A stretch of 64,000 nt of DNA from Corticium candelabrum (Eukaryota; Porifera; Homoscleromorpha; Homosclerophorida; Plakinidae), in the NCBI RefSeq assembly GCF_963422355.1, contig NC_085086.1:2658917-2722916 (forward strand). Reading direction: 5' to 3'. Under the pieces are notes generated by a model. That model ran no database searches. It was not told where the DNA came from and saw nothing but the letters and a program-made list of their open reading frames with translations. Below are positions 13,274 through 23,714 of this stretch, piece after piece (position 1 is the stretch's first letter; each line of letters begins with the position of its first letter). Both the position numbers and the translations under genes were made by a program.

Positions 13274-16039
13274 ATGCTTTTCCCTGCTGTCGTTCTTCTT
13301 TTCCTTTATCAGGTATACAATAGACATTTGTAATGGCTCATTTTGATAGCCTTCTGACTGAAATGTTGTGCTCAGGTTTCCTTCACCTCGGCTTGTGATG
13401 TGCAGCTAGCTATAGACAACAGGTCTAGTTGGAAGTCTTTCGGTAATGGACTGGAGGAAGTAACTTTCACAGGCGGGCAAATGCGTCTAGCTGCTGTGTA
13501 TAACAACAGTCGTGGGGCACAAAGTAAGAAGAATGTGTTAGGATGCAATCGACGGCAATCGCAAGTAGCCGTCAAACGTTTTTGTCTTGAAATTCTAGTG
13601 GATGGTAAGTGCTACTCGATATCTGACTACATTCCGATTAATCCAACGAAGGGTTATGAATTCAGCATCTACATCAAATCGACGGTAAGGATACGTGTTT
13701 GGTAGACAAGTCACAAATGTTTCTAAGATCATGACGTCATACTATGACGTATCGATCCAGAATCTACAACAGAGCACGTAGTTTACGTCCACTGGCTTGA
13801 TACTGATTAAGCATTTAGAGACAATCTCTATACAATTAATCCAAGGCGCGCATGCGTGAGGATGACATTTGTGAGTCAGTAGATGGACGGTCGGACGACC
13901 ATTCAATTGGAATGCAGCGCATGCGCTCATTGTTATCCCTAGGCCTGGTGTTAATTAGCGTGCCAGATGGCGACAATCCCACGTGCCAGTCAATGTGTCC
14001 ATCCCCCTTCATGTTAATTACTAGTTGCCTGTACACGTGTGGGCAGCAGTTCCGTACTTAAATCTAGCCTAGGCTAGCAGCCGAGGGTCTAGCACTTTAG
14101 TGCTTCTTTACTACTAGTATATAGACTTGGTTAGCACCGTTTTACTTCGAATTCTCGCAATGCAGTACACGTATCTCAAAGAGATAAACTTAATAACAGC
14201 ATTCCACGCTGCATAGAGCGTTACTGAGTAGTTATTCATTTAAATTTTATACTGTGTTTGCTTCTGTTAGTATACATGTGCGGAACAACTTTCTGTGATC
14301 TGGTTGTCCTACTCATACATTTTACTTAATGTTTAGCATCTGTTTGTCTCATTCAGGTTATCTCTGTTTATGTTAATTAATTAAGTTAGTTATCTAAGTG
14401 TAGATTCAGAGTTGATAGATATTCATTGTGAACGCTTAAATTGTATAAAGATGCATCTATTTTCAGGCATCTGACATGGTAAACTCATTTGGTTTCTACG
14501 TTTACAATGAGACCAAAGGAAGAATATCGAATCCTAACTTGGGGGATCCATATTTCAAATACAGTGATAACGATTCAAATGTGTGGACCAAATGGACGGG
14601 CTACATTCTTCCTCACTACATGGCTGACTCGAACAATGACAGCCAACCGGATTCTCAGTTTGACGAGACAAATGGAGTAGATTGGAAGTGGCCACGTTAT
14701 GCTAAATATGTTGCCTTACGATTTGGATCGTGTGGTAATGGCAGTCAAAACTCAAACAAAGGCATTGTTCGTAGACAAGCTGTACACACTTTGTCGCCAA
14801 CGTATTCTATTTCAGACTCTGTTGAGTCTATCAGTGACGATACTAAACTTGCTTCTATTACGGATTTCTTTGACCGACTTCATGTTACAGATGAAAGTAA
14901 CACTGGACCTCCAACTGCAGTTCCTACTGCACCTCCTACTTCGCCTCCTACTGAACCTTCTACTTCACCTCCTACTGAACCTTCTACTTCACCTCCTACT
15001 GAACCTTCTACTTCACCTCCTACTGCACCTTCTACTTTACCTTCATCTGTCACACCTGCTGTAAACAAGACGTGGTATTTGAATGTCAGCGTTTGCGAAT
15101 TCGAGAGTCTACGGCGTCCTGAACATAATCTTGCCTGGACCTTTAACATATCTGACTTCCGTGAATGGGCATCAAAACCAAACGACACTAATGGTAATTA
15201 ATTATATGCCGCTAGCTTTTATGCTAGTTATTACATGATTATGTACTTGAAAATAGATTTATAGAACATAATGCTGGAGAGTTCGTTTGCTTAGTTTGTG
15301 AATGTTGCTTGTTTATCTTTTTGCTTGAGTTCCATTGGTTTTTGCATTTGCTTTGTCTTACTGTCTGTTTTTCTGCTTGTTTATTTGTATAATTTGCGGC
15401 TGAACAAAAACCTAATACAGTCCATGTATTTGTTATGCGACTATTTAGCATTGGTACAAATTAAATTATTTTTTTCTTAAATACACTATACATATATATG
15501 CAATGCAATTGGAAGTTGTTGGTAAAGCGTGTTTGTTTGCTGTGTTGATAGCAAATGATACCCATGCTGTCATAGCCGAGATGGTTGAGGGAAAAGAGGG
15601 AAAATGTTATTATCCGTGGGGCGTTACACATCTATTTGAGATTGATTCAGACAAATCATATAAGTTTGGTGTTTGGATCAAAAGCACACAACGCGATCTT
15701 CACAACGTTTTTGGTTTTCAAGCGTATGACAAAGACGAAAATCTTCTGACCTTTCCATTACTTGAAAGTGAAATTAAGCAGTATCATTCTGACAACACAA
15801 CCAAACCGTATTTCAAAAGAAGCAACAATGATAAAAGAGAGTGGACATGGTGGAATGGATTTGTACTTCCAGACGGAGCTGATGACATCTCTTCTCACTT
15901 CATTAGCAAAGGACGAAACTGGGTGTGGCCACGAGATGCCAAATATGCGCAGATGAGGTTTGGCAGTTGCTATGGCAACGGAAACAATCAAGGCATCACC
16001 TATTTCGCTCTTCCTCAGGTGGAGCAAACTGATTTCTAG
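13274..16039 (+). CDS. Secreted two-domain protein, four exons
   Basis: Exons by splice consensus: 13274-13312, 13376-13684, 14467-15193 and 15516-16039. They sum to 1599 nt and stay in frame (532 residues), which supports the model; the last acceptor (GGAAG) is the weakest. Exon 1 plus the start of exon 2 give a signal peptide (MLFPAVVLLFLYQ). A roughly 240-residue domain occurs twice, with the pattern IKST, FGFYVYN or FGFQAYD, PYFK.S.ND, WT.W.GY.LP, W.WPR.AKY and RFGSCGNG. The two domains are joined by a Pro/Thr/Ser linker of TSPPTEPS repeats (14905-15045), likely O-glycosylated. Only the first domain is split by an intron, after IKST. I do not recognise a named family; the pattern suggests a secreted beta-sandwich, perhaps carbohydrate-binding. 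That function is a guess. Confidence 0.8.
13890..14110 (+). repeat. Dispersed repeat C inside intron 2
   Basis: Blocks such as GGAATGCAGCGCATGC, GTGCCAGTCAATGTGTCCA and CTAGCAGCCGAGG recur at 28130-28300, 34580-34700 and 49545-49670. A dispersed element of unknown class. Confidence 0.5.
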
Positions 16040-16744
16040 TCATAGAATGTCGTGTACTTGTGTCGTTTCAGACGAACCAACAGCTACTTAGATACGTATA
16101 TGTAGAGCGAATCCGAAATTGTGCCTTTGCATGCACGTTTTGGAATACGATTCTGCATGCTGTCTCGTGAACACGTTTGTCGACTACTAAAGAAATTACA
16201 TCTCTCAAAAGTTTCATTTCGTTTCTGTACTAACCTAGCCTGGAATTTCTTCAAGATTTCCTAATGTTGTGCTTGTCCTCCGACTTGCCTTCCCACTCGA
16301 ACGTATCATACATATCGAGCGCGTCGTGGCCGATGACGTTCAGTAAGGTAGCGACTCTCACCTCATCTTTCTCCTACATGAGCTTGAGCGCGATCTCTTA
16401 GATGATCCAATCTTGAGCAAATCGACGCCAGTTCTCTCCTCGGTGAGTGAGATCTTCTAAATTGAGTGGATCCGGTGGCTTAGCCATCCGTTCAAACTAC
16501 GGAGCTGTGGCATGCTCAGCTATTCTGGATATTTTGGCGGGTATAGATTTGGCGGCAAACTTGCGATCAGAGTTAAAGCTTGTTCCTGACTTCATGTAAC
16601 GTTCTTGGGACGTCTATTACTTCTTTGGAACTAAAACCAACGTTATTACAAGACAACGCTACTGCACGCCAACTATGCACTCAAGCCCGCAAACTCGTCT
16701 AGTCTTAATATCAACTTAGTACGTCATACCATCACATCATCTAT
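16040..16744. other. Intergenic, nothing recognised
   Basis: 3' flank of the secreted-protein gene. No further exon or named repeat seen. Confidence 0.5.
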
Positions 16745-17650
16745 CACTTGAGTTCCCAAAAGTAACGCGAAATTAAGACGCTCGACTAATGACATCACGG
16801 CAGTATGATGACATTGACACGTGCAGGTCACACGTTGTTAGCAAGGGCGCGTCTCCATTAGAGCTTAAACATGTTTACAATCTGTTTAAGTCTAAACATG
16901 TTTAAGAATAATGCGTCTCCACTGGCGTTAAACCTGTTTAACTCTAAACCTAAACAGCTTTTGCTAAACATGTTTCAGAGGTAGTTCAACGAAAGTGGTT
17001 TAGGTTTAACAGTCACGTGATATAAACGCGCGTTCCAAAACGGTGGATGTTAGTTCTTTCACGCTGTTCTTTCTCTTTCTTTGGAGACTATTGGAAGAAG
17101 ACAAAACTAGGCAATGTCAGAGAGTGCTTAGACTGATGCAGAGTGTCAGGAGAGAGCCATTTTGGCGAAGACAGAGACTTGTGTCTGTGATTGTTCTTCA
17201 GACGACAAGAAGACGATCTCCGACTGTCTGGTGCACAAGAAACGAATTCGCGCGGTACAACAAAGTTCCGGATAATTCTTTTAATAGCCGGGAATAAATG
17301 GACAAGTGGAGACGCTGTCTACTAAACATGTTTAGAGTTTAGACATGTTTAATGTTAAACATGTTTAAAGGGCAACAAGTGGAGACACAGCCCAAGTGTT
17401 TCCAGTTTGCAATATATGCAACAATGACACGCAAAGTCTAATATTTGAAAATAGTAGATTTAATATTATTTTTTAGACTCACAAAAAGAGACAGACAGAT
17501 TTTGGTGGCAAAGTTTCGATTACTTAATCTAACAAATTCCTAGAATGACTTCTCTAACAGCAAAGTCACACGAAACACGATTTCTACATTTGTTTTTCTT
17601 TATGGCTTGAAAACTTACTACGTGCCGTGCAATCTACAACTATAGTAGTT
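16745..17650 (-). repeat. Right member of inverted repeat flanking the 13.3-kb gene
   Basis: Inverted match of 12541-12915, interrupted by a 547-bp transposon-like insertion at 16846-17392. The match resumes with GTTTCCAGTTTGCAATATATG and runs to about 17650. Confidence 0.75.
16846..17392. mobile_element. Non-autonomous DNA transposon with TIRs, CAAG target duplication
   Basis: Ends are GGCGCGTCTCC at the left and, inverted, GGCTGTGTCTCC at the right, followed inward by repeats of AAACATGTTTA. CAAG flanks both sides (16842-16845 and 17393-17396). The related uninterrupted sequence at about 12812 (CCAATTG) serves as an empty site. An 84-codon open frame at 17043-17297 (Arg-rich, with VRREPFWRRQR) might be a remnant of a transposase N-terminus. 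Superfamily is not certain; GGGC-type ends recall PIF/Harbinger, but the apparent 4-bp target duplication does not fit its usual 3 bp. Confidence 0.7.
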
Positions 17651-18020
17651 CAATCAAAATAGAATTCTTTCAACTACAACTTTCAACACATGCCCACAAT
17701 GATCCTGTGTAGACTGTATGCATCGTCGTCCTTCGCAAAGCTTCGAGCAATCGAATATCTCTTGCCGACGAAACTTACTCTTCTAGCGCTTTCGTTTCTT
17801 TCCAAATTCTGATTGCATTTGCACCGAATCCAACCTACACGTTATCTGCAGCAAGCGCTACACGGGGAGTGTGCCGATTTCTATCGAAACAAGCGCGAAG
17901 AGCAAGATTCGAGTTTATTCAGGACATCCGGGACCTCGCAACAAAGATTGCATGTGACGTGTCCACAGACCTATCCTTACACTATAGTATCTTGCCCGTA
18001 CGAAGGACGGGCCATGTATA
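17651..18020. other. Intergenic, nothing recognised
   Basis: A short open frame from 17813 shows no recognisable family. Confidence 0.4.
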
Positions 18021-18900
18021 CTAGTATATTTATTGACGATCAAAGCGAGGCTCTCTCTTGTCATGTCAATTGAGCTCGAGATATATTATATTTGTATATT
18101 TATATAATTATATATTTATATGCGCACGTCAGCACTTGTCATACGGATTTACGGCAAAACGGAAAGATGAATTGACAAAACAACGATGCCAGATAAATGC
18201 AATTTTGACTCCATAACACATTCACAAAAAATTGAAGCAAGGAACCTTTTTCGAGAGGTCGACTCAATTGTAATTTCTTGGCAAGAAGAGTGAAACGACT
18301 CTCGATTTTGCTCCCTTACGGACCTAAAAACAAAAGATACTGATGCGTGACAAACAGAATGGAAAGGAAAAGCTAAAAGAAGAGAAAAGTCTGTGTTTTG
18401 AGTTTCCGCGCGTTACTTTGACAGAAATTATTGCTACTCAACCATTATCACGTGACTACGCGACCATTGTTACGCGACTATCTTAGCTAATAAACGAGTG
18501 AGACGATTGAAGCGACAACGAAGAACTGAAGACAACTACGCTAGACAGCTGATGAATGATGATATTTGAGCAGCTGCCCAACCGCAGACTATCTAAGTTA
18601 TTCAGTTTTCCAGGATACTGCACAACAGACGTATGCAACGGATAATTGAACTCTTGAATGGGATAATTCGGATAATTGATTGCCTGAATCAAATAATTGA
18701 ACGCCGAGTTCAGATAACTGAACACAGGATTCGGATAATTGAACGCAAAATACTATAGAAGAGCAACTGAAAGTCGGTTTCTTGACTTCTCGCGTTTGTT
18801 TGACAGTAACTATTGCTACCTAACGCAACCATTGTTACGCAAATAGGTAAAGACAGAACACCATCGCTCGCCAAACACAATGCTAACCGAGCATTTACTA
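18021..18900 (+). repeat. Tandem array unit 1 (short form, 880 bp)
   Basis: Begins CTAGTATATTTATTG then GCGAGGCTCTCTCTTGTCATG and ends ATCGCTCGCCAAACACAATG...GCATTTACTA, as units 2 and 3 do. It lacks about 500 bp of middle sequence that units 2 and 3 have, and carries the GGATAATTGAACGC minisatellite in one orientation only. Confidence 0.8.
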
Positions 18901-18975
18901 GAATATTTATATATTTATTGGCGAGCGAAGCGAGCCTCTCTCTTGTCATGTCAATTGAGCTCAAGATATATTATA

Positions 18976-21000
18976 CAGACTTGGACAAAATTATAGGGAC
19001 ACCTCGCTGTGGGTATGTAGTAACACAACAATTAGGTCACAATTTACCAACTATCAATATTGTTAAGAACTTAATAGTTACCGCGTTGATTGTTAGGTTT
19101 CTTGAGAATACTGTAGACCCTAAATTGTTTTCTTTACGTTTCGCATTGCGGAAAACGAGACCTAAAAGTGTATGACGTCATGACTGCGTAAGCGTCGTAA
19201 GTTAGACTCTCTTTGATTTTGTTTAGTGGCTTTTAAAAACAGCCGGTTTTAATAACGCGAAGGAAAATTGAAGTCCTTCACCAGTTCCTCAGTACCGAGT
19301 GTTCCCGCCTCTCGCACTCCTGATTGCGTCCAGACGTCGCAGAACACTTTCTGCCAAGTTCCGGACACGCGCGGCTGGAATCTGCTGCCACGCCTCTTGT
19401 AGAGCATTCCAGAGCTCAGCTGCAGTTCTCGGTTCGCAACGGTTGGCAGCAGTTTTGAGTTCATGCCACAAGTTCTCGATTGGATTCGCATCAGGCGAGT
19501 TTGGCGGCCAGTCCAACGGTGTGACGTCATGCTGGCGTAGCCATTTTCTTGTTGACCGAGACGTGTGGATTGGCGCGTTGTCCTGCTGGAAGACAAAGTC
19601 GTCTCCTATCAGTGCCGTTGTGTCTGTAAGCATGTGCTCCTCCAGAACCTGTTGGTACGCCGTGCTGTCCAAACGACCTTCCAGTTTCACCAGAGACCCC
19701 ACACCATGCCAACACATCGATCCCAAAACCATCACACTAGCGGCGTGCTGGACCGTACGGTCACAACATTCAGGGAGAAATTCCTCACCTTTGCGACGCC
19801 AAACGTACAGAGCACCATCGCATCCTATGCTAACTTTTGACTCATCTGTAAAAAGAACAGATTTCCAGTCATCCAAAGTCCATTGTGTATGAGTGGTTGC
19901 CCATCCCAGTCGCAAACGCCGATGGTTTTCTGTTAGCAGTGGTTTCTTTCTAGGCCTCCGAGCGTTTACTCTTGTCTTACTGAGACGACGACAGACTGTT
20001 CTACTTGACACCTGCTTGCCGGTTTCATCAGCCAGCTGATACGAGAGCAGTCGTGATGGTGCTCTTCGGTTCTGCAGTGCCATTCTCTTTAGTCGATGAT
20101 CTTCCCGAATTGTCGTTGCCTTCCCACATCCAGGTCGTTTTTCATAATCGCTGCTGCCATGGGAAAGCCGTTGCAGGCACTGATGAACCGAATTCCTGGA
20201 GCGGCGGACAAAAGCTGCGATGTGACGCACAGAATGGCCAACTGAGTGAAGAGCTTCAATTTTCCCTCGCGTTTTTGGACACAACTGTTTGCCTCGAGGC
20301 ATCGCTGCAACTCGTGAAATATCGCACGGAACAAGACTCTGCAACTGCGTGCAGCTGAACGTTCGGGCTAACTTATCGCCTAAGTTTGGCGGTCTCAAGG
20401 GCAGCGGTTTTAGTGCAGCTGACATTATGGCGGTAGCAGTTTGAGATTTTACTACGTAAAACGTGGACCGGAAGTGGCATGTCAATGTTCTTTTGTTGCT
20501 ATAACTTTTTTAGTTTTTGTCTTAGCAGGATTTTTTGTAATTAATTAGTGTCGCATGATTTTTGAATACGTTGAAGTTTGTTTATTGATTAAAATGGCAA
20601 AACAATTCAAATTGTGATGACATGCGCGAAATCAATGCGCAAAAACAGATGATTCGCCTCTTTTTCATAATGTTGATAAGAGGACCCACAAAATTGCTTT
20701 CGCTCTCTACTACAGAGCATTCTTAGATTGTATGCCAAGAATAAGCATCCAAGAGCGATGAACGTGTACAAAGACAAGAAAAGTAGGAATGGCCGTCTTC
20801 CATCTTCAAAGCAAACTAGATGGGCAGTAGGTAGTAAGTACAGCTGCAGTCTTGAACTCAAGCTATGTTACATACTAACAATGGCACAATCCATAAAAAA
20901 GAAATTCGAAGAACATTTGGTTTTGCTGGAGAAAAATTCAGTGCCAAAGTTAGACTAGACACAAGAATGCCAGGTGTCCCTATAATTTTGTCCAAGTCTG
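18976..21000 (-). mobile_element. Complete Tc1-family transposon
   Basis: 2025 bp with perfect 29-bp terminal inverted repeats starting CAGACTTGGACAAAATTATA at the left and identical on the other strand at the right. It is flanked by the TA target duplication (18974-18975 and 21001-21002) and inserted in unit 2 of a tandem array whose sister units show the empty site. It encodes one uninterrupted transposase. Perfect ends and an open frame suggest a recent insertion. Confidence 0.95.
19289..20302 (-). CDS. Tc1 transposase, DD34E
   Basis: 337 residues from MPRGKQLCPK, the usual Tc1 start and length; the open frame extends upstream but the extra residues do not look like the family. N-terminal paired-like helix-turn-helix region (KIEALHSVGHSVRHIAAFVR), a basic RRPRKKP stretch as possible nuclear signal, then the DDE catalytic core: first Asp in LFTDES, second in QQDNAPIHTS, Glu in NPIENLW. 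There are 34 residues between the second Asp and the Glu. It cuts at the terminal repeats and inserts at TA. No stop or frameshift interrupts it, and all three catalytic residues are present. Confidence 0.95.
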   Translation of the reverse strand: MPRGKQLCPKTRGKIEALHSVGHSVRHIAAFVRRSRNSVHQCLQRLSHGSSDYEKRPGCGKATTIREDHRLKRMALQNRRAPSRLLSYQLADETGKQVSSRTVCRRLSKTRVNARRPRKKPLLTENHRRLRLGWATTHTQWTLDDWKSVLFTDESKVSIGCDGALYVWRRKGEEFLPECCDRTVQHAASVMVLGSMCWHGVGSLVKLEGRLDSTAYQQVLEEHMLTDTTALIGDDFVFQQDNAPIHTSRSTRKWLRQHDVTPLDWPPNSPDANPIENLWHELKTAANRCEPRTAAELWNALQEAWQQIPAARVRNLAESVLRRLDAIRSARGGNTRY

Positions 21001-22280
21001 TATTTATAAATATATTTATATGGGTACGTCAGCACTTGTCATATGGAATTACGGCAAAGCGGAAAGACGAATCGACAAAACGACGATGCCAGATGAATGC
21101 AATTTTGACTCCGTAACATATGCGCTAAAAATTGAAGCAAGGGACCCCTTTCGAGGAGTCGACTCAATTGTAATTTAGTGGCGAGAAGAGTTAAACGACT
21201 CTAGATTTTGCTCCCGTACTCAACTAAAAAGCAAAGAAGACTGATTCGTAACAAACGGAATGAAAAGGAAAACTAAAAGAAGACAAAAGTCTGTTTTTGA
21301 GTTTCCGCGCGTTACTTTGATAGAAATTATTGCTATGCAACCATTATCACGTGACTACGCAACCATTGTTACGCGGCTATCTCATTAAACGAGTAAGACG
21401 ATTGAAGCGTAAACAAAGAATTGATAACAACTATAGTATTTTGCGTTCAATTATCCGAACTCGGCGTTCAATTATTCGATTCAGGCAATCAATTAGCCGA
21501 ATTGGGCGTTCAGTTATCTGATTCGGGCATTCAATTATCCGACTCAGGCATTCAATTATCCGATGTTCTGTCCTAATTAGAAGTAACAAATATAGAAATA
21601 ATTATTTTAGTCGCACATTTCTTTCATGACGTCTTTCTATGATGCTCACTCACGTTTCTGCTGAACAATAAATGATTGATTCAAGAAAGGTGGGAAGGCA
21701 AAGTAGTAAAATTCGAGCTCTTGATTAGCTAAAAACCCGCTACGACGCATGATGGACTGTTGCATGGTATCACGGACGACGCGCGATTTACAAAGTGTGC
21801 GGATTACACCACGATTGACGAAGCAAGGCGTTGTTGTAGGCTTCTTAAATATGTAGATCTAGTTCGCTCCCAACAGCTTAGTTAGACCTCCGTGAAAACG
21901 TGGGACACCAAGATTATTGCAAAGGAAATAATCGTACAACACACGCTAAAATTCACGCTAAAGTCAAGATTAAATAAAAATTATTGAGTCTAGACAGCTG
22001 ATGAATGATGATATTTGAGCAGCTGCCCAACCGCAGACTATGTAAGTTATTCAGTTTTACATGATATTGCAGAGCAGCCCTAACTAAGCAACGGATAATT
22101 GAACTCCTGAATGGGATAATTGAACGCAAAATACTTTAGAAGAGCAACTGACAGTCTGTTTCCTGAGTTCCCGGTTTGTTTGACAGAACGTATTGCTACG
22201 TAACGCAACCATTGTTACGTGAATTGGTAAAGACAGAACACCATCGCTCGTCAAACACAATGCTAACCGAGCATTTACTA

Positions 22281-23619
22281 GTTGGCGAGCGAAGCGAGCC
22301 TCTCTCTTGTCATGTCAATTGAGCTCGAGATATATTTTATTTATATATTTATATATTTATATATTTATATATTTATATATTTATATACGTACGTCAGCAC
22401 TTGTCATATAGATTTACGGCAAAACAGAAAGACAAATCGACAAAACGACAATGCCAGATGAATGCAATTTTGACTCTGTAACATATGCGCTAAAATTGAA
22501 GCAAGGGACCCTTTTCGAGGGGTCGACTTAATTGTAATTTCTTGGCGAGAAGAGTAAAACAACTCTCGATTTTGCTCCCTTACGCGACTAAAGAGCAAAT
22601 GAGACTGATACGTGACAAACGGGATGGAAAGGAAAAGCTAAAAGAAGAGAAAAGTCAGTTTTTGAGTTTCCGCGCGTTACTTTGACAGAAATTATTGTGA
22701 CGCAACCATTATCACGTGACTACGCGACCATTGTTACGCGACTAATCTTAGTAAACGAGTGAGACAATTGAAGCGTGAACGAAGAATTGAAGACAACGAT
22801 AGTATTTTGCGTTCAATTAGCCGATTATCCGAATTGGACGTTCAGTGATCCGATTTGGGCATTCAATTATCCGACTCAGGTATTCAATTATCCGATGTTC
22901 TGTCTTAGAAGTACTAAAGTTATAGAAATAATTGTTTCAGTTTGAAACGTAAAGTCAAAACCGCGCACATTTCTTTCATGACGTCTTTCTATGATGCTCA
23001 CTCACGTTTCAGCTGAATAATAAATGATTGATTCAAGAAAGGTGAGAAGGCGAAGTAGTGAAATTCGAGCTCTTGATTAGCTAAAAACCTGCTACAACGC
23101 ATGATGGACTGTTGCATGGTATCACGCTGGACGCGCTGTTTACAAAGTATGCGGATTACACCACGATTGACGGAGCAAGGCGTTGTTGTAGGCTTCCTAG
23201 ATATGTAGATTTAGTTCGCTCACAACAGCTTAGTTAGACCTCCGTGGAAACGTGGGACATCAAGATTAGTGCAAAGGAAATTATCCTACAACACACGCTA
23301 AAAATTCACGCTAAAGTAGAGATTAATTACAAATTATTGCGTCTATACAGCTGATGAATGATGATATTTGAGCAGCTGCCCAACCGCAGACTATGTAAGT
23401 TATTTAGTTGCACAACAGCCGTAAGCAACGGATAATTGAACGCCTCAATCGGTTAATTGAACGCAAAATACTTTAGAAGAGCAACTGAAAGTCTGTTTCC
23501 TGAGCTCCCGGGTTTGTTTGACAAAAACTATTGCTACGTAACGCAACCATTGTTACGCGAATTGGTAAAGACAGAACACCATCGCTCGCCAAACACAATG
23601 CTAACTGAGCATTTACTAG
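22281..23619 (+). repeat. Tandem array unit 3 (1339 bp)
   Basis: Full-length unit ending GCATTTACTAG. It carries a (TATATTTA)n stretch at 22325-22385, the ATTCAATTATCCGA minisatellite at 22810-22900, and the inverted form near 23430-23470. Confidence 0.8.
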
Positions 23620-23660
23620 TCTAGCCTGTATAGTGATCATGTTTGAAATGTACTACCATT

Positions 23661-23713
<53 letters not shown>
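23620..23713 (+). repeat. LINE 3'-end stub plus (GACA)n
   Basis: AGCCTGTATAGTGATCATGTTTGAAATG followed by TTGACAGACAGAC repeats is a near copy of the 3' end of the LINE just downstream (25833-25870). A previous, heavily 5'-truncated insertion lies here, and the larger LINE sits within its GACA tail. Confidence 0.75.

Positions 23714-23714
<1 letters not shown>

Larger units (their letters stand above)
18901..22280 (+). repeat. Tandem array unit 2, interrupted by Tc1
   Basis: Same ends as units 1 and 3. Without the Tc1 element and one TA it is about 1353 bp. It holds a minisatellite of GGCGTTCAATTATCCGA-like units at 21440-21570 and the inverted form (GGATAATTGAAC) near 22090-22130, making an internal inverted repeat. 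GGCGAGCGAAGCGAGCC near the left end contains a mirror repeat. No coding capacity of its own is seen. Confidence 0.8.

Noticed and set aside
14699-15188. Leu-rich and Gly/Glu/Val-rich open frames overlapping exon 3
   Set aside because: They are alternative readings of the TSPPTEPS linker repeat.
19299-19892. 197-codon open frame opposite the Tc1 transposase
   Set aside because: Antisense shadow of the transposase, which has all the family motifs.
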